In this document: piece after piece, positions 31,502-43,541 of the stretch
Layout of the letters: each line of letters opens with the position of its first letter
Numbering within the stretch: position 1 is the stretch's first letter
Notes under the pieces: generated by a model
Databases searched by the model: none
The model's input: only the letters and a program-made list of their open reading frames with translations
What the model was told of the DNA's origin: nothing
From: Cryptomeria japonica
Taxonomy: Eukaryota; Streptophyta; Pinopsida; Cupressales; Cupressaceae
Assembly (NCBI RefSeq): GCF_030272615.1
Contig: NC_081410.1
Location: forward strand, 121,024,640 to 121,088,639
Length of the DNA: 64,000 nucleotides
Direction: 5' to 3'
Translations under genes and position numbers: made by a program

Positions 31502-32010
31502 GATAGCATTTCCCAAAATTGGGAAAATCGTGCAGAAAGAAGATTCATACCAGTCATTTTCTCTAGGTATACAGACTTTGAAGTTGTGTCTGCTACATTT
31601 TCTGGAGCTAGAGTTGACAAATGAGGTGTAGCAATAGAATTTCCCAAACAGTTACAAGTAATTAGACTAGTATAATTGTCACCTTTGCCTTTAATACTGT
31701 CAGAACAGTTGGTTGGGGTAAGTATTTGTGAACAATATCATGCAACAATCTACTACCTAGAGAAGCATTTATTGTGCATGCCTTTTCCAGTGTTGGGGTA
31801 AATGGATTTGATTGAAAAAAATCTAAAGTATTAGTTGACAACATGCAATCACCTTCTTCAATCATTTTACTGACATTGTCAATGTCAATGGTACTATGTA
31901 CAATGAAATTAGCATATGAGAATGGTTTACTCTGAATAGTTGCTCTGGACATTGGGCTACTGAGACGCTTCTATTGAGGAGGACGATCAAGATATGAAAT
32001 TAAGCATTGA
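31502..32010 (-). pseudogene. Host gene fragment of unknown family, cut by gypsy B
   Basis: The minus strand reads as coding DNA from about 32010 to 31502. A 96-codon frame from 31952 (FSYANFIVHSTIDID, DFFQSNPFTPTLEKA) continues, after a one-base shift near 31690, into DNYTSLITCNC... and on to FSQFWEMLS, where it meets the LTR of B at 31501. Upstream of the Met the frame continues through one TAG (31971-31969, from a CAG-like codon). I do not recognise the family. The rest of the gene would be beyond gypsy B, outside the window. Too decayed to be functional. Confidence 0.6.
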
Positions 32011-32556
32011 CTTGTGCAAGTATTGTAGTTTCCTTAATCTTTCTAACTAGATTCTCTTGGCATAGATGACAAAGGACTTGTTTTTTAAGCAATCTCTCCA
32101 TATTTTTCTTAGCTTTATGGAACCCCTTCACATAAATCCATTACACCATTTTAGGGATATGTTTTTTGTACCATTAATCCTTCATTTGCAGTTTACTACA
32201 CAATGACCCATGCAAAGAAGTAGTATAATATTACTACATTGCATGTCAATAATGTAATGAATAGATGAGTGTCCTTTATTTTCATAAGCATCACAAATAT
32301 GATGCACATCTCTACAAAGAGAGCACCTAGTGCTAATGGTAATTTATTGTGATAGACAAGGGCAACCATTGTTTTGAATTTTATAGTACTCTACTACTAT
32401 GTGCACATGGTATTTTCATGACCTATACAAAATGTTTTACCAAAATGTGTACCGCTTTAGTAATTTGAATATGTGTCTTACATAACAATATCCCATTGAA
32501 TATTCATGTAAAAGCATATTGTCTTGTACAAAATTTAAATGCCAAGCATTTTGTAA

Positions 32557-32756
32557 ACTACACTCACAATATGCCAAGATCATTTATTATTGTGAATAAT
32601 TTTTTTGCTATGTCTATGGAACTACATTATCTCTACAATGCTAAGTTCATTTTTGTAACTACATTCACAATATGCCCAGATCATTTATTATTGTGATTTT
32701 TTTTTTTGCTGTCTATGGAACTACATTATCTCTACAATGCTAAGTTCATTTCAGAG
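32557..32756. repeat. About 105-bp tandem duplication
   Basis: Two copies of a unit containing AGATCATTTATTATTGTGA, a T-run, CTATGGAACTACATTATC and AATGCTAAGTTCATTT, starting near 32560 and 32662. The T-run differs in length. Confidence 0.88.
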
Positions 32757-32759
32757 TAT

Positions 32760-33718
32760 TATGAAATTTGTACCTATAAAAATGAAGAAGTGCATTGTAC
32801 ATGTTATGTCAAAGTATCAAGCTAGTATTGAACCTGATTTCCCTTGCTTTTTGCCTCTTTTAGTTTAATTTGAAACCTGCAACACAACTAATTGATATAC
32901 TGCATGAGAACCCACTACATTGTGCTATCAAGTATTTCGATTTGCATGAGCTTTTCAAAGCGAAAGTATATTGTAAGTCATTGTTGAATTTCATAGTGCA
33001 CAAAAAAATAAATAAATTAATAAAATAATTGTGGACATAAGGTCTAACTAACTTATGCAAACATTTTTTTAATTTGAATTGAATATGATTTGAATATTAT
33101 ATAGGAGGTCTTTTGAATTCAATATAACACAAAATAAAGATTATAAAATATTTGGTAAATCATATATCTGTTTATTTTTACTTTGACAAATAAATTATTT
33201 CTTAGATGTTAATTTTATGTACAAATAGATGGTTATATTAATCTCAATTTTATGAATAAAAAATTAATATGATACAATATAATTAATTTTGTTGTTAGTT
33301 ATATTTCTTTAATAGATTATTTTTCTTATTTTGGTATGCTTTAATTAATTATTGATTTCATAGTGAACATTGCATTGTTCAAAGTGATTGGGTACTCAAT
33401 TTTTCTATATTTTTGTTATTTTTTCCTTGTTTGTATTTTTTACACAACTGACATATTAAGTTTATGACAAAGACGATTCATGATTGCAATTACTGATTTT
33501 GCATTTTCACACACGTACATCTCAAACAGGTAGATAAATAGTGGAAGAAAAAATTCTAAGAAATAAGAATGACACATTTAAATGTATACTTCCTTGTAAA
33601 AATGTCTTAAGTCTATAGCTAAAATATATTGATAGTAGTAAACATGGGAACACACATAGCTTTTATGTTATAATAGTAAAGCATAAACATAGGTACATGA
33701 CAGAGATGTGGTTACAAA
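32760..33718. other. AT-rich intergenic stretch
   Basis: No coding signal, LTR edge or structured repeat that I can support. Confidence 0.5.
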
Positions 33719-34260
33719 TTAAGAAGACGCTTGGGAAGCAAGCATGGGAAGTATTGTTGTAATAGGTGGATGAGGAGGAATATGTGCACATAAAAACATC
33801 AGTCCCTTGAATAAATTTGATAACTTTCTTGTGAGATCATTTCCCAAGTGCTCGCTATGTTCTTTCAACACGTGTAAAAACCAACTCACAATTATTGTTC
33901 ACAACAACTTTTACAACATTGTAAACACGAGAAGCTACATCACGTAGTGTTATTGTGTCATGCAAGAATATACCCCCCAAAAGACCTTCATGGTTTATTG
34001 CATCACAAGCATTGATAGCTACATTGTAACCAATTGATGGAGCAAAATAATCTTGAATATATGAATTCCCAAAGTTTTCAACAAGATCTGAATTCTAGAC
34101 CGAGTCCATACAATTTGAAAGTAAACACAACACAACGTCAGAGTTGTACACTAAGCTAGAAGAATTCTGCAGGAATTCCTCGCCTAAAATTGACCTCGAA
34201 GATTCTTTAGCTGATGGACAATCAAAATCAAGATGTGTGCAATTACAATCGAATCAATTG
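33719..34260 (-). pseudogene. Host gene fragment, C-terminal part, unknown family
   Basis: Minus-strand translation gives a long protein-like sequence. It begins around 34250 (HLDFDCPSAKESS), has a TAG at 34094-34092, then FGNSYIQDYFAPSIGYNVA, a run through GIFLHDTITLRDVASRVYN, a +1/-1 shift near 33870, then LTRKLSNLFKGLMFLCAHI and the end LASQASS with TAA at 33721-33719. Composition and lack of low-complexity bias argue for a once-real exon. It may belong to the same gene as 31502-32010, but the stop codon makes that uncertain. No family recognised. Confidence 0.6.
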
Positions 34261-34299
34261 GCCCAATAATCGAGCAGTCCCATTTTGGTGGGGGAATGT

Positions 34300-35430
34300 A
34301 TATACGCTTATTCTTTGCAACCGTGTATATTTTGTGATAATATTTAAATCAAAGAAGCATAAGCGTAATTGAAGTACCATTATTTTCCTTACAATTAAAA
34401 TGTATTAGAAAACTTTATCCCACATAAACAAATGTGCATATATATTAAATTTTTTGAATTTAATATATTAATCACAATATCAAAAATTCTACAATACTTT
34501 TAATAATGTATACCAATTATCAATTGGAATAAATAAATGTAAGCTTTATAATTGTTTATAGTATTTTTATTATCAAGGTCTATTGTTGTAGAGACTTCCT
34601 AAATATTAAACCACTGAAAAAATATATTTTAAAAATACTGAAATAAATTTCTTGTTGCAAAACTAAAATATGAAACAAAATACATGTGAGTCAAATGTAC
34701 ATTCATGGAATGTCTAAAATTGACTGATAAGAGTTAAAATATATTCTCTATGTACCAACAATAATTACTACATTTGAAACCGAATTAAAATATAATAACT
34801 GAAAAATATGTAATATTCACCTGTATGTTATTAACTAGGGAAAATCTGCCTTCAAGATCATAAAAAATTATAAACTTGATTTGAACATTATAAAATTGAT
34901 CGAAAACTATACAATATCAATATAAAATTTGCTTTTAAAAATGATAATAATTTCTTCTCAACATTGATTTTGACTAATTCTTAAATAAGCACGTAAGAAA
35001 TATTATGAATCAAACCATCATAAACCTTTATATGAAAACTAGCAAAAGAAGATAAATAACAAAAAGAACAAAGCACTTTATTTTGTATACAAGAACAACT
35101 CGCCTTCATCAAATTATGTATAAATATGTAGGAAACCCTGTGTAAAAATGGTGGTATAAATATGCAATATGGGTATATCTCGTAAATAGGGGATAAGTCA
35201 CTATGGACCTCACTTTCCGAGCACAAAAAATGAACTTTACACATTCTCAACATAAAGGCATTGACCACCAAAATTGCCCATATTTGTACTGTATTGCGAA
35301 CTACGGCTCAACCATATAAAAACTAAAAGACAAGAAATTTTCAATGTCACTCATTACCTATCTTCAATGCATTAGACAACATGGCACGTGTGCCATTTTT
35401 AATGCTCAATGTTACATGGTAAACTATGGA
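34300..35430. other. AT-rich intergenic stretch
   Basis: No confident feature. A 96-codon minus-strand frame (35271-34981) with several Cys and Ser residues resembles no domain I know and is not called as a gene. Confidence 0.4.
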
Positions 35431-35432
35431 AA

Positions 35433-35580
35433 TCACATATGTTTGCCATAGCCATGCAAGAGACAAGTTGATACGAATTGAAGTTGTATTGAATCAAAAC
35501 TAACAAAGGTTTCCGGAGAGCCCCAAAATTCTCCATTGACATGAACAACTTCTTCCTCATCACCTTTAGGATAATTCTCT
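35433..35580 (-). pseudogene. Possible host exon fragment
   Basis: Minus strand: ENYPKGDEEEVVHVNGEFW, then GSPETFVSFDS, ending TGA at 35435-35433. Looks coding but is short. Its start overlaps the hairpin at 35547-35601. Confidence 0.4.
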
Positions 35581-35619
35581 AGAGGTGATGAGGAAGAAGT
35601 TCATTGACATGAACAACTT
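35534..35619. repeat. Hairpin plus direct repeat
   Basis: Perfect 19-bp inverted arms 35547-35565 and 35583-35601 around a 17-base loop. An 18-bp direct repeat CATTGACATGAACAACTT lies at 35534-35551 and again at 35602-35619, abutting the right arm. The layout suggests a local template switch. Confidence 0.9.
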
Positions 35620-35761
35620 GAATCGCCTGAAGGTAGGGAGGAAATAACTAAATTAGCCAAAATTCAAATATAGGTATGAAACAAGGGGAGAGAAGGTCGT
35701 TTAATATTAGAAATATGGATATTTACAGTATAATTTTGGTAACAGATTCAATTCATTACAG

Positions 35762-35904
35762 TTCCTAAAGGTGCCTTTGAGTACATCCGTGATGAAATTG
35801 ATCTCGATTGGAAAGTTGTTGTGCAAGAACTACAACACCAGAACAACATGCCCAATGGCAACCATCTAAAGTGGTTTTGTAACTTAGGAACGAAGATATT
35901 TTAA
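35762..35904 (+). pseudogene. Possible host terminal exon, unknown family
   Basis: A splice acceptor-like CATTACAG ends at 35761. The following frame reads VPKGAFEYIRDEIDLDW, then KVVVQELQ and LKWFCNLGTKIF, stop TAA 35902-35904, then AT-rich 3'UTR-like DNA. No upstream exon was found before 35762 on this strand, so it is probably a fragment. Confidence 0.45.
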
Positions 35905-36278
35905 TATAAACTTCCTTTGTACTGTGGTATACTCTATGAATGTTTCACCTTATTACATACAAATATGCTTACATTCATATATGTACGTAGATTGGGGTGA
36001 AGCTGAAGTTGCATCAGGCCCATGTTTTGATGTCATTTCAGGCAATTGTCATTGTATATACACTAATCTCCTTCCATCATACTATTCTTATATTCTAGTT
36101 AATTCAGACGTAGATTTAAGATTTACCATATAACGAGGTTATGAGACGCATTGTTGTTTCCTTGCCCTTTCAAATGGCTTTAGAAAAGTATAAATGATTT
36201 CTTATTTATAATTTACTCTTTAAAATGTATTGATGACAGACATTGCATCTGTTCAAACTAATTGAAGTTTGTACCCTT
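35905..36278. other. Intergenic stretch before copia E
   Basis: Nothing recognisable; could be 3' flank of the possible exon at 35762. Confidence 0.4.
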
Positions 36279-36283
36279 CTAAC

Positions 36284-37598
36284 TGTTGGATACTGTTAAG
36301 AAGTCTGTTGGAATGATGTGTTGTAATTGATGTCAACATATTCCTCTGTGTATCCAGTGTTGTGGTCAGATTGGATGAGTTGGTTTGGTCAGTGTGTTGC
36401 AGATGAGTTGTTGCAGATTAAAGAGTTTTGAGATAAGTATCTCTAGTTGATTTAGCAGAAGTTTCAATGGCATGCATGGTTATTTGATCAAGTTGTGTGA
36501 TCCGGTATTGAGGTTATTTTTTCAGTTGTTCGTGTTATTCGGTATTCTGGATTTTGCACCACATTGCTCTGAAATTACAATATCTTGGTTTGCGGATTTG
36601 GCAGAGTATTTGGGACATTCATATGTGTCCTCAATTTAAATGGTTCGTGACTTGGAGGTTCGTCAATGAATCTTTCAATTTGACAGTCGATTTAGTTGGT
36701 GTTCTTGAGGTTTGGTATAATGATGATGAAGATTCTAGTAAGTGATGATGTTGTGGTGATTTACATTGCTTATGGATGTTTCTAGATCATGTTCTATCCA
36801 TGTTGATGGTCCACATTGATCATTGTGTCCGTTGTTGATCATTTTCTTGATTCGATGGTGTTCTTCATGTTATGCGACATTCATGTTGATTGTAGTGTGT
36901 TGTGGATGTTCAAGACGTAATCTTTGGAGGTGTTTCTTGTGTGTGGTATTAGTTTAGGTCCAGACTATATCTTAGCCGATATTGTTTTGGTTTGCATGTA
37001 TTGTTGTAGCGTGTGAGGTTATTGTTTTATAATTTGCATTGAGGGTTGATCCGCCCTTGAAATTTAGGTTGATGATTTGTATAAATATATGTAATAGTCA
37101 TGTGAGAGATGTATCTACATGTGCGAACATTGATTTGATCTTTCCGTGGCAGAGGAGAAGTGTGAAGAAGTGTGAAAGAGAAAAGTTTGAGTTTGTGCTT
37201 AACCATAACTATAACCAGGAATGAGGAGATGCTATTCTATCAGTTCATGATCCTCTGGATGTAATTTGAATGTTTTTATAAGACAAAGAGCCTTCTTAAT
37301 GGTTGTAGCCCTTCTTGTTATATGATTTGAGTAGTGAGCTCTAGGCAATGTGCCATAATGCATGTGCATTCCCCATTATAATATTTCACTTACTCCTAAC
37401 ATGGTATTATCTCATTGTGGGTAGGTTCCCACCATGGGTTTTCCACGTCAAAAATATTGGTGTTATGTGTGTTATTGATGTGGTGTTGATTTATGCTTTC
37501 ATTGTTAATTATCCGATCTGAATTTAAGTTATGAGTTTTTTAGAGTTTGAGAGCAAACTGATTCACCCCCCACTTAGTTTGTTGCATTGTTGCCAACA
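36284..37598 (+). repeat. 5' LTR of copia E
   Basis: 1315 bp, TGTTGG to GCCAACA. Contains GGGTTTTCCACGT at about 37437 and ATTCACCCCCC near 37561. Confidence 0.95.
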
Positions 37599-37600
37599 AT

Positions 37601-37612
37601 TGGTATCAGAGC
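37601..37612 (+). other. Primer-binding site of copia E
   Basis: TGGTATCAGAGC, two bases after the LTR; initiator tRNA-Met type. Confidence 0.93.
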
Positions 37613-37654
37613 TAGATCCTCTGGAAGAAGCTTGACCGCTTGAGGTGATCCGGG

Positions 37655-38505
37655 ATGGCAACCTTTGCTTTTAAGAAAGATAATCCAATATTCAATGGAA
37701 CAAATTATACTCTCTCGAAGAACCAGATGGAATATCATTTAAGATGCATCGGTGAAGATTATTGTTCAAGATTACTAAGAATGCGTATAATGCTCTTTTG
37801 AATGGTCCTACTACTTTGGATGAGATAAAGGAAGTTGAATTCAATATCAAAGCTAAGGAAGCATTGTTGTGTATCTTGTTTGATTATGAGATAATGTGAT
37901 GGATTTGTAGACTGTTCATGAGATCTGGAAGAAGTTGGAGACTTTGTTTGAAGGTGACAACCATGTGAAAGTTGTTAAGTTTCAAAGCTTGAAGGGAAAG
38001 TATAAGATGTTGAAGATGGGCGAAGATGTGAACATTACCTCCTTCATGCAGAAAGTGAATGAACTTGTGTTGAACATCAGATGTGTCAGTGGAGCATTGG
38101 AAGAATCTGAGATTGTAGCTATAGTGTTGAGATCCTTGCCTCCTTACAAGCATAAGGTTGCTGCTATTGAGGAGATCCGAACGGTGACAGATGTGACTAG
38201 AGATATGCTGATTGGAAAGCTTGTTGCTTTTGAGTTGAGCAAGTTTGGTGGATCTAATCTAAATCTACATTCAAAGCTATTGTATTTGGGAAGGAGAAAT
38301 ATGATCCGGGAGAAAGTTCTACAAGAGTATCCAAATATGAGAAGGAGATGAGAGAGATTCAAGAAGAAGAAAGAGAGCTTGAAGATCTTGAAGCCCTGAT
38401 TACCAAAAGGTGTCAGCAAGTATGAAGGGAAGTTCCCTCTTAAATATTCTTCATGCAATAAGATATGACATTTTGCCTCAAGGTGTCCAGAGAGAGTTTC
38501 TAAGA
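37655..38505 (+). pseudogene. gag of copia E
   Basis: Starts MATFAFKKDNPIFNGTNYTL at 37655. After a frameshift near 37770, 37935-38351 gives the UBN2 domain (FEGDNHVKVVKFQSLKGKY, LVLNIRCVSGALEES, VLRSLPPYKHKVAA). A zinc knuckle can be seen near 38446-38490 with one internal stop in place of Gly (CNKI.HFASRC). Confidence 0.85.
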
Positions 38506-38510
38506 AGCCA

Positions 38511-40219
38511 TTGAAGCCATATAAGCCTAAATATCATAAGTGTTATTTTGTTGCTGACGAAGGTATGATAGATGATGAACTTGAGAAGGGAAATTCAAGA
38601 GATGAATGGGTGTTCATTGCTATCAAGGAAGATGATTCGATTACCGTTGATTCTACTAGCTGCGTTAATGAGGAGAAAGCTTTAGCTACTAAGGTTGTAG
38701 AGAAAGATGAATGGTTTTTGAGTATGGAAAAGTATGGTGGTGGTGTAGTAAGATTTGGAGATGACAAAGTTGGTATAATCTATGGTAGAGGTTCTATTTC
38801 TCTTAATGGTAAGTATAACACTGATGATGTCTTATATGTTGAAGGTATAAAAGATAATATTTTGAGTGTTGGACAGGTGGTTGATAAGGGATATGATTTG
38901 CAATTCAAGAATGGAAAATGTAAGATCTTGAGTAGCTCCGGAATTGAGATTGCATAAGGTACAAAGACTAAAGGTAATATCTTTCACTTGAATGTTGGTG
39001 GTAAAATTTGTTTGATTTCTCAGGTTGATAAAAGTTGGTTATGACATAGAAGGACGTGTCATGTAAATTTTGACTGCATGGTTAAGATAAGTTCTACTTA
39101 AGCAGTGAGAGATATTGCTAAGATTGTAAAGCCTACTAATCCAGTATGTAAGGGATGTCAGTTAGGGAAGCAGACAAGAGTTACTTTCAAAAGCAAATAG
39201 TATACTTCTAATTGAATATTGGATCTTGTGCATATTGATATGTGTGGTCCTTCTAGAGTGAGAAGCTTACAAAGTGATAGGTATTTCGTGTTGTTGATTA
39301 ATGATTATTCAAGGATAATGTGGGTTACTTTCTTAAGGGAAGAGTATGAAGCATTGGAGAAGTTCAATATTTTCAAATCTATGGTTGAGACAGAGATTGG
39401 ATTGAAGTTGAAGTGTTTGAAATTTGACAAAGGTGGTGAATTTACTTCTGGTGAGTTCATTTCTTTTTGTGAAGAGCATGGGGTGATGAGACAGTTATCT
39501 ACTCCACGGACCCCTCAACAGAATGGTGTTGTAGAAAGGAAGAACAAGACAATTCAAAAGGCTTCTAGAACCATGATGATTGAAGGAAATGTTCCACATA
39601 TCTATTGGAGAAAAGTTGTGAGTATTGCAATATATACCTTTAACCGGGTGCATATCAAAGGTGATACCGATAATATTCCTTATGAGTTATGGTTTGGTCA
39701 TGTTCCTATAGTTAGATATTTCAGAATTTTTGGTAGTAAATACTATATCAAAAGAGATGAAGATATAGGGAAGTTTGATGCTAGATGTGATGAAGGAATC
39801 TTTCTTGGTTATTCTACTAAGAGTAAGGCCTACTAGTGTTATAACAAAAGATTGAGGAAGATAGTTGAAAGTGCTGATGTGAAGGTTGATGAAGGAAATA
39901 AGAGACAAATCATATTATGCGGATATGATTCAGATGATCAGGATGTCAGTGCAGATAAAGGAAAGCAAGTGCAGACCCAAAATCAAGTGTGGATTTCTCT
40001 GGAAAATTATGGGAATGAATGAGAGACAAGTACTAGCGCAAAAGAAAGATCTCAAGAGTCTGAGAACCATGAAAATCCTAAGACTCCCAGGTATGTAAGG
40101 TTGAATCATTCAGAGAATCATATCATATGTGATAAGAATAGAGGTGCGATGACTAGGAGAAGAATTGTTGAAGAGTATTGCTTGATTTCTAAGATTGAAC
40201 CTAAGAATGTTAATGAAGT
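38511..40219 (+). pseudogene. Protease remnant and integrase of copia E
   Basis: The frame 38511-38957 carries acidic linker and the C-terminal protease region (VRFGDDKVGIIYGRGSI, LYVEGIKDNILSVGQ), but the segment that should hold the DSG active site is deleted (DEWF joins SMEKY near 38715). GAG-pre-integrase follows with stops. Integrase core 39219-39836 has HIDMCG, KFDKGGEF and NGVVERKN, i.e. all three acids. It ends STKSKAY then a TAG. The stretch to 40219 leads into RT, broken by solo LTR F. Confidence 0.88.
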
Positions 40220-41720
40220 TATTGGCATATGTGAAGAGTGTGATGACATGATGATATTGTATGTTGTCATTGATGTCAATATGTTGAAGGGTGAACCGGT
40301 ATATTGAAACTAAGCAACTGGCAAAGTGAACCGGTATGATGTTGTGAACCGGTATATGTGAAAAAGTGAAGCGGTATGTTTGTCCAAGTGAACCGATATG
40401 TTGAAATGTGAACTGGTCTATGGAATGTTTTCTATCAAGGTTTAATATGGTTATGACTACCAGTTGGTAGTCTCAGCTTCAGGGTTTCCAGTTGAAGTGT
40501 TTCAAGCCTGTGTGATTCAACCGATGACATCGTGTGATGAGTTAGCATTGTAATGGTAATCAGATCGTGTTGCCACGTCAGCCTTGTGCGCGTGAAGGAT
40601 CTTGCGTGAAGGAGATTGATCCTATCTACCTCGGGAATGTGAGAAGTCTCTACAAACGGTAGAGAACGCATGATGGGTTATCGCCTCCAAGAAGCGGTAA
40701 GAATGAACGAAGGAGAACGTCTTGAGATCTATTCAAGACCGTTGTATACAATGCAAAGTGTTCAATGGTCAGGATTGAACCAACTGAATTGCTTAACCTA
40801 AATATTTAGGGTTTAAAGTTTATGCTACGACCTATTTGTTTCCTATAAGGTTGATGTTGTTTTTTATATTGAGGTTGTTGGCAAATGTTGTGTGTGTATC
40901 TAAGTGCATAGATACATGATTCTTGGCAAACCATATAAGAGAATAGATACCTACAGAGTGTGAGTGCAGAAGGAAGGAACTAAAATAGATCTGCATTGGC
41001 ATTGAGTGTTGTTACCAGATCATTGTAATACCTGTTGACCTCTAACCACTTCAACAGTTGGAAAATCCCTTAACAGGCTAGCTTTAACCGGCTTGTTGTA
41101 AAATCCTTTAACATGGTGACTCAAAATCATTAAGTTTTAAAAATCCTCTAATAAGGTAAACTTTAATAGGGTTTAGCTCTTAACCGGGTATTTTAGCCAT
41201 CCCTTAACTGGGTGATCCCTAGCAGGATCAGTTCCTAACAAAACCTATTGTAAAGTCTTTAACCGGACTAGGCTCCTAACAGAGCGGACTTCAAAAGGGT
41301 TCAAAGAACAGCTTGTGGGTAGTCATCTCCACCATGGTTTTTCCTAGTTGGGTTTCCATGTTAAAAATATATGTGTTATGTGTGATTCTTTTCATGTGAT
41401 GCTTTGTTATTCTCTGTTAAGTGGTAAAGCATGTTGAACCAGTAAGTCATTACATTTATGTTGTAGTATTACTAGTGTATGTATATGAGTGAAGTGGAAA
41501 TAAGATGTTAGATTGTGTGGAAAGCTGAGTTACCGGTTTATGTCTTTCACTATGCTTAACCGATAGTCATTTGGTTTAGATTGGTGTTATTGCTTGCCAG
41601 TCAATGTGCGGGGTTCTCAGTCAAACTGGTTTAAGGAAAAGTGTTTTTATCAAGTACTAATTCACCCCCCCCCCCCCCTCAGTACCGGTTTGGTACTAAC
41701 TATTCATCATTGATTCATCA
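40220..41720 (+). mobile_element. Solo LTR F inside copia E
   Basis: 1501-bp unit inserted between GTTAATGAA and AGCTTGTAAAG of the RT coding region, where related copies at 53150 are continuous. Ends TATTGGCA...TTCATCA resemble copia A's TGTTGGCA...TTCAACA. The flanks GAAGT (40215-40219) and GAAGC (41721-41725) fit a target duplication with one change. It contains TTTCCATGTTAAAAAT (copia LTR motif near 41352), a 14-C run after ATTCA (41666-41679), ACCGGT words and a degenerate (T)TAACCGG repeat at 41060-41280. No coding region. Confidence 0.82.
41060..41290. repeat. Degenerate TTAACCGG repeat in solo LTR F
   Basis: Units of about 25-40 bp containing TTTAAC(C/A)GG/GGG and AAATCC(T/C)TTAA recur about seven times, none exact. 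Confidence 0.7.
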
Positions 41721-41725
41721 GAAGC

Positions 41726-43221
41726 TTGTAAAGATGAAAATTGGGTTGAAGCAATGGAAGAAGAATTGAATCAGATTGGGAAGAATAATACATGAATTCT
41801 TGTTCACAGACCTAAGGATAAAAATGTAATTGGAACTAAATGGGTGTTTCACACTAAATTGAATGAGGAAGGTGAAGTTGTTAGGAATAAAGCAAGACTT
41901 GTTTGTAAGGGTTATTCTTGGATGGAAGGAATTGATTTTGAGGAGACTTTTGCTTTGATAGCTAGAATTTAAGTTGTTAGATTATTTCTTGCTTATGTTG
42001 CTTATAAAGATTTCAAAGTTTAGCAAATGGATGTCAAGTCAACCTTTCTTAATGGCGAGTTGGAAGAAGAAATTCATATTGAGAAACCAGATGGATTTTA
42101 GTTGACGTATCAAAAAGATATGGTTTGCATATTGAAGAAAGCATTGTATGGATTGAAGCAAGCCCCAAGACCCTGGTATGCCAGATTAGATAAGTATTTG
42201 AAGGTACTGTTGATAGTAGTCTGTACTTCAAGATTCATAATGAAAACATCTTAATTGTTGAAGTTTTTGTTGATTATATTATTTTTGGTGGAAATGATAG
42301 TTTGTACAAGAAGTTTGCTGATGATATGCAAAATGAGTTTTTGATGTCTATGATTGGTGAGATGAAATTATTTTTGGGATTGCAAATTACTCAGTTGGAT
42401 AAAGGTATTTTTATATCTCAGTCTAAGTATGTGAAGGAATTGTTGAAGACGTTTCCGGTTTGGATGATGCAAATCCAGTTGGTACACCTATGGTGACTGG
42501 ATGCAAGTTGACAAAGGATGATGATTCTCCGAAAGCAAATCATACAAGATATAGATCTATGATTGGTGGATTGTTGTATTTGACTCAGCCTAGACTGGAT
42601 ATAATGAATGTTTTATGTCTTGTTCCTATATTTCAAGCTAATCCTAAGGAATCTCATGTTATTGTTGTGAAAAGAATTTTTAGATACTTAAAAGGGACAA
42701 TTGGTTTTAGTTTATGGTATCCTAGAGATGATGACTTTACTTTGAGTGCTTTTACTGATTCTTATTGGGCAGGTGATGTAGATGACAGAAAGAGTACTAG
42801 TAGTGGTGCATTTTTCTTGGGTACAATATTGGTTTCATGGATGAGTAAGAAGAAAAATGCTATCTCTTTGTCTACTACAAAAGATGAATACATTGTTGTT
42901 GTTAGCAATTGTACTCGGGTGATTTGGATGAAGCAGATGTTGAAGGATATCGGAGTTATTTTTGATGAGCCTACTACTATATATTGTGACAATTCGAGTG
43001 CTATCAATATTTCTAAGAATTCGGTGTTGCATTCTAAGACTAAGCATACATCAATAAAGTTTCATTTACTGAGAGAGAAGGTTAATGAGAAGGAAGTCAG
43101 ATTGGAGTATGTATCTATAAAGGAACAGATTGCAGATATCTTCATGAAGCCTTTGCCTAAAGTTACATTTAAGTATCTCAAAGAGAAGCTATGGGTGATT
43201 TCCCCTTCTAATGATAACTAA
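41726..43221 (+). pseudogene. RT and RNase H of copia E
   Basis: RT starts directly after solo LTR F (AWTEAMEEEL-like, [19 protein letters not shown]) with several stops. QMDVKSTFLNGELEEE follows near 42025. The catalytic box reads FVDY instead of YVDD at about 42265-42276, removing the second essential Asp. 42460-43221 is a 253-codon frame covering RT connection and RNase H (FTDSYWAGDVDDRKST, ISLSTTKDEY, YCDNSSAINISKN) to the normal C-terminus. Confidence 0.9.
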
Positions 43222-43530
43222 GATGCATGGAGTTGCATCAGTCTGGTGGACTTCACAAAGATATCTTGTGATTTAGATTGAGGAGTGAGGCTGCTACTTA
43301 GGGGGTGTAGTCAGTATGTGGTTCAATTGTTCAATTTATTGAGTTTGTTCTAAGGGTGAGAGAATAATGATTTGTATGTGTCTTTTGCATTGATGTAAAA
43401 GGGGAGAGAAGCATGTGAAAAATTGTTGATCTCAGGGGGAGATTGTTGAGAGTTATGTGAGATTGTTGGTTGTTGAATTTCTTTCTTTGCATTGATTATT
43501 TCTCACATTCATATGTTTCCATCAATGCCA
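43222..43530 (+). other. 3' untranslated part of copia E
   Basis: G-rich tracts (AGGGGGTGTAG, AAAGGGGAGAG, CAGGGGGAGA) precede the true polypurine tract; no coding signal. Confidence 0.6.
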
Positions 43531-43541
43531 AAGGGGGAGAT
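43531..43541 (+). other. Polypurine tract of copia E
   Basis: AAGGGGGAGAT directly before the 3' LTR. Confidence 0.9.
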
